From: CAYJLW01 sp964370965
GTDB lineage: Bacteria > Actinomycetota > Acidimicrobiia > UBA2766
Direction of reading: 5' to 3'
DNA: 33,056 nt
Assembly: GCA_964370965.1 (NCBI GenBank)
Contig: CAYJLW010000046.1
Location: 1 to 33,056 of the forward strand
Below the pieces are notes generated by a model. It ran no database searches. It saw only the letters and a program-made list of their open reading frames with translations, and was not told the DNA's origin. Every line of letters starts with the position of its first letter. Within the stretch, counting starts at the first letter, position 1. The translations under genes were made by a program, and so were the position numbers. Of the stretch, positions 1-7,400 are shown one piece after another.

Positions 1-54
1 GCGATGTGCCAGTACGATGTGGCCTACGGCGGGACGCGACCACGAGGTGTCGGC

Positions 55-645
55 ATGGCACAGGTGAACCCGACGGCGGCGTCCCTCCTGGGGTTCCTCC
101 ACCGGGGGCCGATGACGGGCTGGGAGATCATCACCCTCGTCGAGGGCACGATCGGCCACTTCTGGAACACGACGCGCAGCCAGGTGTACCGGGAGCTGCG
201 GGCGCTCGCCGAGGAGGGCTACCTGGAGGCGGGCGAGGCCGGCGTGCGGGAGAAGCGCACGTTCACTCTCACGGACAGGGGCCACGAGGTCTTCCTGGAG
301 TGGCTGCACGAGGAGCCCGGCGCCGAGATCATCCGCTTCCCGCTCCTTCTCAAGCTCATGTTCGGGGGCTACCTCGACGACGCCCGCCTCTCGCGGTTCT
401 TCCTCGCCCAGCGCCTCGATCACGAGCGCCGCCTGGAGAAGTACCGGGGCCTCCTCCCGCTCCTGGAGGGAGCCGACCCCTACGACTGGCATGCCTGCCG
501 CTTCGGGGTCATGTACGAGGAGGCGATCCTGGCCTGGATGGATTCCCTTCCCTGGGGCGGCACGAGCCCCGCGGGGCCCCTGCCCCCGAAGGTCAAGGCC
601 CCCCGAGGCTCGCCGGGGCCGGCGAAGGGTGCCCCTCGGCGCTGA
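55..645 (+). CDS. PadR family transcriptional regulator
   Basis: This 196-residue protein looks like a PadR-type repressor. The N-terminal winged helix (about residues 5-80) contains the family pattern LLGFLHRGPMTGWEI, then SQVYRELRALAEEGYLE and the wing ending in FTLTDRGHEVF. The C-terminal part (about 90-160) is the helical dimerisation region usual in the Vir_act_alpha_C group. PadR proteins bind operator DNA as dimers and often respond to small phenolic or drug-like ligands; nothing here identifies the ligand. I chose the ATG at 55 because the fold begins directly after it, although the frame is open from position 4. The last 25 residues are Pro/Gly/Arg-rich and probably disordered. The next gene starts 72 bases downstream on the same strand, so regulation of the kinase/regulator pair is possible but unproven. 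The promoter lies outside the window. Confidence 0.85.
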   Translation: MAQVNPTAASLLGFLHRGPMTGWEIITLVEGTIGHFWNTTRSQVYRELRALAEEGYLEAGEAGVREKRTFTLTDRGHEVFLEWLHEEPGAEIIRFPLLLKLMFGGYLDDARLSRFFLAQRLDHERRLEKYRGLLPLLEGADPYDWHACRFGVMYEEAILAWMDSLPWGGTSPAGPLPPKVKAPRGSPGPAKGAPRR

Positions 646-717
646 ACCGGCCCTGAAGGAGGGCGACCCCGCCTCCTTGGGGACGGCGCGAAGAAGGACG
701 CCGCTGCCACGAGATTC

Positions 718-3297
718 GTGACAGATGCGGGGGTGCGGGCGGCGAAGAATGAGGGCGGTTCGGCTCCGTCTCGAAGGGGTGGCATTGTGGTGGCGGAAGC
801 GGGTGGCTTCCGGACGAGTGGTTGGGGGAACAGGGCGGCCTGGCCCCGGCTCCTGCGTGCCACAGCAGGGGCCGACGGCGTCCTCGATCCCGCTCGTCTC
901 GACAGCTCGCTGGCGTCGTCCTATCTCCTGATCAGGGCGGCGACGCTGGCCGGGGCTCTTGTCGCTGTCGCCCTGCACCTGGGCGCGGCGCGCCGTCCGG
1001 TGATCGCGGTCGCCGCCGGCGTCGTGGCGGCCGGGGAGTCGGCGTGGTTCGCCCGCCGGGCCCTGGCCAGGGAGACCCTGCGGGACTCCGTGGCCGTTTG
1101 GTGCGAGGTCGGCGCAGCCAGCGCTGTGTTGTTCCTGGCGGCCTTCGGGCTGGGTGAGCTCATGTGGCCCTTCACCACCGGGACGTACGTGTATCCGGTC
1201 ACGATCGGCGTCGCCATGGCGTGCGGGGCCTCTCCCCAAGGGATCGCCGCCGTCGGCGTGCTGGGTGCGGCCTTCGCTCTCGTGCAGGCCGACGCCGTGT
1301 CGGCGTCCGTGCCCTGGCGCACGGAGTACGTGGGTGGGGTGCTCCTGATCTTCGTGAACTTCGTGGCGGTGGTCGTGGGCATCCGCGCCGTGCGCCGGAC
1401 CGGCGCCGAGGCCTCCCATGCGCGGGCGGCTCTGGTGCTGGCCGTGAAGGAGGTCGCCGAGGACGAGGAACGCTCCGCTGTGGAAGCGGAGAGGGCGCGC
1501 AACCAGCGCATCGTGCAGCGCCACGCGTCCGGGGCCCTGCGCTGGATAGCCCGGCGGTCCGGGGACGGGATTCGGGTCGTGGCCATGCAGGCGGCCGCCC
1601 GTCTGCGTCCCCACCTCGTCGATCAGGACGACGGCGCCACACCGTTGCGCGACGTCCTCCACGACGCCGCCGAGTCGCTGGCAGGTTCCGGCGTGAACGC
1701 CGTCGTGGTCGCCGACGACCCCCGGTGCGTGGTCGAGGAAGCCGTTCTCTCCCGCCTGGGGGCCGCCGTCCGTGCCGGCGTGGCGGGCCTCGACACGGCT
1801 GTCGTGAGCAACGTGACGCTGCGGGCTGCCCGCTCCGGGGAGAGCGTCGTTCTCACCGTCCGCACCGACGGTCCTCCGGATGGACCCGCCTGGCTCGGCG
1901 GAGGCGACGTCGCCCGCGAGCTCACCGGCCTCGGCGGCGGCGTCTCCGTCGACGTGCGACGGCGCCGCAGCGGCGGTCGCGTCCTCGTCATGTCGGTGCC
2001 GGCCGCAGCGGCGGATGGCAACGGGGTTGGAGGCTCACCGCTCGTGGCGGCGGGTCGGGGCCCCCGCCGACACGTGGAGCACCGTCCGGCGTCGAGCGAC
2101 GCCGCCGAGGGCCCTGAGCCTCCGGTGTCGTTCCGCCGTGGTTCCGAAGCGGACCGCTTCGAACGCGCCCTCGGGGTCGTCGTGGCCGCCACACGTCTGG
2201 CGACCCTCCTGTGGGCCGCGGCGGTCATGGCCGTGGGCTGGTCGGCGTACACGTCGCGGCCACTCGTGGTCGGGGCCTACGCCGTCGCTCTCCTGTCCTC
2301 CGTCCTCATCCTGGCACGCGGCCTCCGATCCGGCCGCATGGACGCCGTGGCGGGCTTCCTGGACCTCGGCGTCCTCTGCATCCTGTTCGCCATGGAGGCG
2401 TTCGCCGTGCCGGGCGGGGAGGTCCGCGCCCTCAAGCTCGGATGGGTCGGCGTCTACGGCCTCTGCGTCTGCGTCGACCTCGCCGTCTCGTTCCGGTTCC
2501 GCGCCGGCGTCGTCGCCGCCGGGGTCGCCGCGGTGGCCTCGATGCTCGCACAGGTGCCGGGCGGGGGTTCGTGGGCGGCCGCGACGGCGGTCGTGGGGCC
2601 GGCGCTGGTCAGCCACGTCGTCTACTTCGGCGGCATAGGGCTCATCTCCCGGACCGGGCGCCGGATGGCGGCGGTCGCGGACGAATCCCACGCCGAGATG
2701 CGGGCGTACGCGCTGGAACTGGCCCGGATGCGCGGCAACCGGGCCCGGGCTGCGGAACGTGCCCGGTTCCGGCGCTTCCTCCACGACGAGGTCATCCAGA
2801 CGCTCGAGATGCTCGCCGGCGGCTTCGTGGGCGACCCCGAGTCCGCTGCCCGCCTCGCCGGCGCCACCCTGCTGCGCGTCGGCGAGGCCCCCCCGCGTGA
2901 ACGTGACGGCCTGAAGGACGGGCTCTGGGCCGTGGCCCGCGAGTTCCCCATGCTGGACGTGCATCTGGAGATCGCATCGGACGCCGGCGAGTCGCGTGCG
3001 GACCCGGATGTCCACGACGCGCTCATGGGGGCGGTGAGGGCATCCCTCGCGAACGTCGTACGGCACTCCGGCACCCGGGACGCCGACGTCTGGGTGCGCG
3101 ACGTCGGCGGGTCCCTTCTCGTCACGGTGGCGGACCAGGGCAAGGGATTCGACACGACGCGTGTGCCCGAGGGCTTCGGTGTCACGCAGTCCCTGCGGGC
3201 CCGGATCCGGGAGTTGGGCGGCGAGGTCGACGTCGTGTCGGTGCCGGGCGGCGGCACCGTCGTCTCGATGAGAGTGAGGACACATGGACCGGATTGA
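718..3297 (+). CDS. membrane sensor histidine kinase with duplicated core (NarL-type, HisKA_3-like)
   Basis: This 859-residue protein has two similar halves. Each half has several hydrophobic helices (about 65-225 and 485-645), then a short charged coiled segment, then a kinase-like region. The second half has the recognisable catalytic core: H689-D690 in FLHDEVIQTL (the HDxxxQ phosphoacceptor motif of NarL-partner kinases), an N-box-like segment around N779 and H783, the G1 box DQGKGFD and a second Gly motif in GFGVTQSLRARIRELGG. The first half has only remnants: QRHASGALRWIAR in place of the H-box, and LTVRTDGPPDG...ELTGLGG in place of the ATP lid. The usual N-box Glu is Ala775 even in the good copy. 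The GTG at 718 has no good ribosome site; the in-frame GTG at 787, preceded by AAGGGG at 774-779, is an alternative start. The 3' end overlaps the response regulator by 14 bases, so the two are partners. Confidence 0.85.
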   Translation: MTDAGVRAAKNEGGSAPSRRGGIVVAEAGGFRTSGWGNRAAWPRLLRATAGADGVLDPARLDSSLASSYLLIRAATLAGALVAVALHLGAARRPVIAVAAGVVAAGESAWFARRALARETLRDSVAVWCEVGAASAVLFLAAFGLGELMWPFTTGTYVYPVTIGVAMACGASPQGIAAVGVLGAAFALVQADAVSASVPWRTEYVGGVLLIFVNFVAVVVGIRAVRRTGAEASHARAALVLAVKEVAEDEERSAVEAERARNQRIVQRHASGALRWIARRSGDGIRVVAMQAAARLRPHLVDQDDGATPLRDVLHDAAESLAGSGVNAVVVADDPRCVVEEAVLSRLGAAVRAGVAGLDTAVVSNVTLRAARSGESVVLTVRTDGPPDGPAWLGGGDVARELTGLGGGVSVDVRRRRSGGRVLVMSVPAAAADGNGVGGSPLVAAGRGPRRHVEHRPASSDAAEGPEPPVSFRRGSEADRFERALGVVVAATRLATLLWAAAVMAVGWSAYTSRPLVVGAYAVALLSSVLILARGLRSGRMDAVAGFLDLGVLCILFAMEAFAVPGGEVRALKLGWVGVYGLCVCVDLAVSFRFRAGVVAAGVAAVASMLAQVPGGGSWAAATAVVGPALVSHVVYFGGIGLISRTGRRMAAVADESHAEMRAYALELARMRGNRARAAERARFRRFLHDEVIQTLEMLAGGFVGDPESAARLAGATLLRVGEAPPRERDGLKDGLWAVAREFPMLDVHLEIASDAGESRADPDVHDALMGAVRASLANVVRHSGTRDADVWVRDVGGSLLVTVADQGKGFDTTRVPEGFGVTQSLRARIRELGGEVDVVSVPGGGTVVSMRVRTHGPD

Positions 3298-4117
3298 CGT
3301 CGTCGTCGTCGACGACCACCCGATCTACCGCGACGGCCTCGTCGCCGGCCTGTCCACCCAGGCCGACTTCCGTGTCGTGGGCGAGTTCGCGTCCGTGGAG
3401 GAGCTCGACGCGCGTGTGGTCGTGAGGCCCCGCGTCGCCGTCGTGGACCTCGGTCTCCCCGGGGTACGCGGACGCCATGCCGTCGCCCACGTCCGCGCCG
3501 CGCACGAGTGCGGCGTCCTCGTCGTCTCCTCCGCGGGGTTCCGCAGCAGCGTCCTGGCGGCCATGGCGGCCGGGGCCCGGGGGTACCTCACCAAGCAGGC
3601 CACGTCCGAGGAGCTCTTCCGGGCCGTGCGCTGCGTGAGCCGGGGCCGGTACTGGATCTCCGCCGGGTTGGCGGACTTCCTGCGCGCAGCTGTGCGGGAC
3701 CCCGATGGGCCTGGCGTGGAGCTCGGCGCCGACCAGGAGGGCGTCCTCGAGCTTCTCGCCCGGGGCGAGACCCCCGAGGACGTCGCCGAGGCGCTCGACG
3801 TCCCCAAGGGTCGCGTCCTGCTCTGGGCCCAGGAGGCCGTCGAGGCGGCGTGCCTCAAAGCGGGGGCCGGGGCGGCTCCGGCGTCCCTGGCCGCGTTGTC
3901 GCCCCGCCAGCGCGAGGTCCTCGCTCTCGTCGCCGAGGGGTGTACGGACGAGGAGATCGCGGCGGCGATGGGCATCGGCGTCTCGTCCGTGCGCAACCAT
4001 CTCGATCGCATCCGCGCCAAGACCGGGCACCGCCGCCGGGCCGACCTCGCGGTCTTCGCCACGCTCGACGGCGGCACGGCGAAGCTGTTTCGTGGCGACG
4101 TCCCCGTCCGCCGGTGA
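3284..4117 (+). CDS. NarL/FixJ-family response regulator with two LuxR-type HTH domains
   Basis: This 277-residue response regulator starts inside the end of the kinase gene, which implies translational coupling and partnership. The receiver (residues 1-120) has the acidic pair D10-D11 in VVDDHP, the phosphoacceptor D55 in VVDLGLPG, Ser82/83 and the conserved Lys104 in GYLTK. Two helix-turn-helix regions follow. Residues 205-259 (LSPRQREVLALVAEG...SSVRNHLDRIRAKTG) form a normal LuxR/GerE domain. Residues 147-191 (LGADQEGVLELLARGETP...) align with it position by position (L147/L205, Q151/Q209, G161/G219, T163/T221, V178/V236), but lack the basic recognition helix. The first is therefore a decayed duplicate. 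Family knowledge predicts a phosphorylation-dependent DNA-binding dimer. The likely target is the leader starting about 120 bases downstream (inference). Confidence 0.9.
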   Translation: MDRIDVVVVDDHPIYRDGLVAGLSTQADFRVVGEFASVEELDARVVVRPRVAVVDLGLPGVRGRHAVAHVRAAHECGVLVVSSAGFRSSVLAAMAAGARGYLTKQATSEELFRAVRCVSRGRYWISAGLADFLRAAVRDPDGPGVELGADQEGVLELLARGETPEDVAEALDVPKGRVLLWAQEAVEAACLKAGAGAAPASLAALSPRQREVLALVAEGCTDEEIAAAMGIGVSSVRNHLDRIRAKTGHRRRADLAVFATLDGGTAKLFRGDVPVRR

Positions 4118-4141
4118 GTCGCCGGGGGGCGCTGCGGCGAC
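4118..4141 (+). terminator. hairpin directly after the response regulator stop
   Basis: An inverted repeat begins at the base after the TGA: GTCGCCG (4118-4124) pairs with CGGCGAC (4135-4141) around a 10-base G-rich loop. There is no T-run, as is common for terminators in high-GC organisms. It would separate the regulator transcript from the leader of the giant gene. It could also be chance structure in GC-rich DNA. Confidence 0.35.
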
Positions 4142-4236
4142 GGGGGGTATCGATGTCGCTTGCGCATGGCCTCAGCCGGTGCGTCACGGCGTGGCCCGGG
4201 TTCCGACGGTGTTCGGAGCGCACGGATTCCTTCGCT

Positions 4237-4361
4237 CGGTGTGGTCAATCCGGCCCACGCTCGGCGGAGGAGGCGGCCCCGACCCGCGTACGTTGCGCCC
4301 GATCCAGGGCCTGAGGATCGACGCCAAGGGAATCCGGGTGTCACGGTACTCGTGGCAGATC
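4237..4361 (+). promoter_or_regulatory. leader/promoter element, copy A (upstream of giant exported protein gene)
   Basis: This stretch shares ordered blocks with 21921-22066. CGGTGTGGTCAAT (4237-4249) is followed after exactly 39 bases by TACGTT (4289-4294), a plausible -10 hexamer. Next come GGGTGTCACGG (4336-4346) and CAGATC (4356-4361). The element ends 111 bases before the giant gene's ATG; copy B ends 109 bases before its own gene. No clear -35 hexamer precedes TACGTT, which would fit an activator-dependent promoter with GTGGTCAAT as the activator site about 55 bases upstream of the predicted transcription start. The adjacent NarL-type regulator is the obvious candidate activator (inference). 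The rest of the 355-base gap (4118-4472) holds a hairpin at its left end and no gene I can support. Confidence 0.55.
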
Positions 4362-4472
4362 CCCCATTGCCGGCGTCGAACCCAGTCCGTGAGAGGCGAC
4401 CTCCGGTCCGCGACCGGAGCGGGCCGCCGAGCGAGAGTACGCGCCCCCGGTGGGCGGGGAGGATGACCGGTC

Positions 4473-7400
4473 ATGTTGCGACGAAGGGTGAATTGGGCTC
4501 GTTCGGGACACGGCGCCGCCCGCGACTGGGCACGCAGGCGGCGGGCATCCGGACATCTGGAGCGGCGTGTTCAGCGGGCGCTTGCCGCATTGGTCCAGGT
4601 GGCGCTCCTCTGCTCTGTCGTCTTCCCCGTCGCCGTGTCCGTGTCACCGGCGGCCGCGGACGGTGCCCCGGCGTCCCCCCGGTGGTCGAGCGGGGGCGAC
4701 CTCGCGGGCGGTCGTGCGTTCCACGCCCAGACGCTGCTCGCCGACGGATCCGTGCTGGCGACAGGCGGCATCGGCGCTGACCGCTGCGGTCTCGCGTCGG
4801 TCGAACGTTGGACGCCGGCGGGCGGCTGGGCGGCGGCGCCCCCGATGGGCACTGCTCGCGGAATGCACGAGGCCGTGCGCCTGCCGGACGGGTCGGTCCT
4901 CGTTGTCGGCGGCTGGCCGAGCATGGGGGGGGAGTCATGCGCCGGGGGTACCGGCGCCACCTCGGCCGTGGAGCGCTTCGACGGCACGGCCTGGGCCCCG
5001 GTGTCCTCGGCGGCGGCGCTGGGTAACGTCTCGATCGCCGGCGCGACGGCGATCACCGGGGGGACCCACGCCGGGGAGGTGCTCGTGGTGGGGAGCGAGC
5101 CGGACCCCGCCGCCCAGGCGACCACCCGACCGGTCGCCTACCTCTTCGACTCCGTGGCCGACACCTGGACCCGGACGCCGGCCCCCCCGGCGGACCTGCC
5201 CGTGTCGGTCTACGGGAACGAGTCCGCCGCTCTGCCCGACGGGAGCGTCCTGATTGTTTCCCAGGCCTTCTTCTCCCAGTCGAGCGTGTACTTCTTCGAC
5301 CCGGCAGACGGGTCATGGCGCGCGACGTCGGCGCCGTCAGGGTCGGTGGCGCCGCCGGTCCTCCTCAGCGACGGGCGTGTGCTCGTGGTCGGGACGAGCT
5401 CGTCGGGGGTGTTCGATCCCGAGGTCGATGCCTGGACCACGTCGGCGGCGCCCCCGGCCGGGAGCGTGTCCTACCTCGCGAGCGGCGTCGCGCTGGCCCA
5501 CGGAGGGGCCGTGTTCGCCGGCGGCTTCACTTTGGGAAGTGTCTCGACCCCGGCCGCGGCTGCCACATACGACTCAGCGACCGGCACCTGGACGCAGGAG
5601 CCCATGGGCGCCGCTCGTGGTGGCAGCCCCGTCACGGGCCTGGCCGACGGCCGGGTTCTCGTCTCAGGCGGGACCACGGCGATGTCATCCGGCAGCACGC
5701 TCCCGGTGCTCTCCTCGTCGGAGGTGTACACGCCCGTAGAGCCGGGCTCCCAGCCCGACCTCGCCGTCACGATGGGTCATTCCGGCGTGTTCGGCGTGGG
5801 CGCCGAGGGACGCTTCCGCATCAGGGTCTTCAACCAGGGCGGCGCCGCCACCACCGGGGCGACGACGGTCGGCGGCACCCTGCCCGCCAACCTCTCCTAC
5901 GCGTCGGGAAGCGGTGACGGCTGGACGTGCGGTGCCGCGGGCCAGGACGTCACCTGCAGCCGGGACGACCAGTTGTCGCCGGGGGCGTCGTTCCCAGTCC
6001 TCACGCTCCACGTGACGGTCGCCATGGACGCCGGCGCCCAGGTCGCAGGCACGGTCCGTGTGCAGACCCCCGGCGACGCCAACACGGCGAACGACTCCGC
6101 GACCGGCACCGCCCCGGTGGTCGGTCCCGACCTCGTCGTCTCCAAGAGCCACACGGGCGACTTCTGGGCGGGTCGCCAGGGCGCCTACACCATCGGGGTG
6201 CGCAACACCGGAGGCGGTGTGGCCCAGGGAGCCAGCACGGTCACCGACACCCTGCCCGCAGGGCTCGCATACGTGTCGGGAAGCGGTGACGGCTGGACGT
6301 GCGACGCCGCCCTCGGAGTCGTGACCTGCACACGGGCGGACTCCTTGGCGCCGGGTGCGGGCTTCCCCTCCGTCTCCCTCACGGTCGATGCCATGGCCGA
6401 TTCCCCTCAGGAGTTGACGAACACGGCGTCGGTCGCCACCACCGGGCGGGACGACAACCCCGGGAACAACTCGGCCGCGGACCCGACAACGGTGGCGGGC
6501 CGCCCGGACCTGGCGGTGTCGTTGCAGCGCGCGGGAGACCTCCGGGTCGGCGCGCAGGCCACCTACACGATCCGTGTCGCCAACGCGGGCTGGGTGCCCA
6601 CGACCGCGACTGCGACCCTGGTGGACACCCTGCCAGCAGAGCTGGAGCTCGTGTCCGCAGCAGGCGAGGGCTGGGACTGCGCGGCTCTTCTGAGTGTCGT
6701 CACCTGCGGGCGGGCGGACTCCCTGGCGCCGGGCGCGGGCTTCCCCGACGTCACCCTGGTCGCGGACGTGAGGTACGGCACGGGTGGCGTGGTGACGAAC
6801 GCGGCGACCGTCGCGACTGCGGGGGACGTGAACGCGGCGAACGACTCGGCGGGGGATGCGGCTCCGATCCTGGGCGGGCCCACGAGCCGGGTGAGCGTGT
6901 CTTCGGCCGGTTCGCAGGCGAGCGGCGACAGCTCGAACGCTGCGGTGAGTGGGGACGGCCGGTATGTGGCATTCCACTCGTCGGCGTCGAACCTCGTGTC
7001 GGGGGACACGAACTACAGGATGGACGTGTTCGTCCGCGATCGTGTAGCGGGGACGATCTCGCGGGTGAGCGTGTCCACGGCAGGCGTGCAGGCCAACGGA
7101 AACAGCTCCGACCCGTCGATCGGTGGCGACGGCCGGTACGTGGCGTTCCACTCGTCGGCGTCGAACCTGGTGTCGGGGGACACGAACAACGCCAACGACG
7201 TGTTCGTCCACGACCGGGTGTCGGGTGCGACGAGTCGGGTGAGCGTGTCGTCGGACGGTTCGCAGGCGAACGGGTACAGCTACGACCCGTCGATCAGCGG
7301 GGACGGCCGGTACGTGGCGTTCAGGTCGGATGCGTCGAATCTGGTGGCGGGGGACACGAACGGCAAGTCGGACGTGTTCGTGTTCGACCGGGTGTCGGGT

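Noticed and set aside
2035..3285. Minus-strand open frame of about 416 codons under the kinase gene
   Set aside because: Low-complexity composition and no motif, while the + strand has clear kinase motifs and codon bias.
4237..4472. Known riboswitch (c-di-GMP GEMM or ydaO c-di-AMP) in the leader
   Set aside because: Neither the GEMM core nor the ydaO conserved segments are visible. Only the blocks shared with 21921-22066 stand out.
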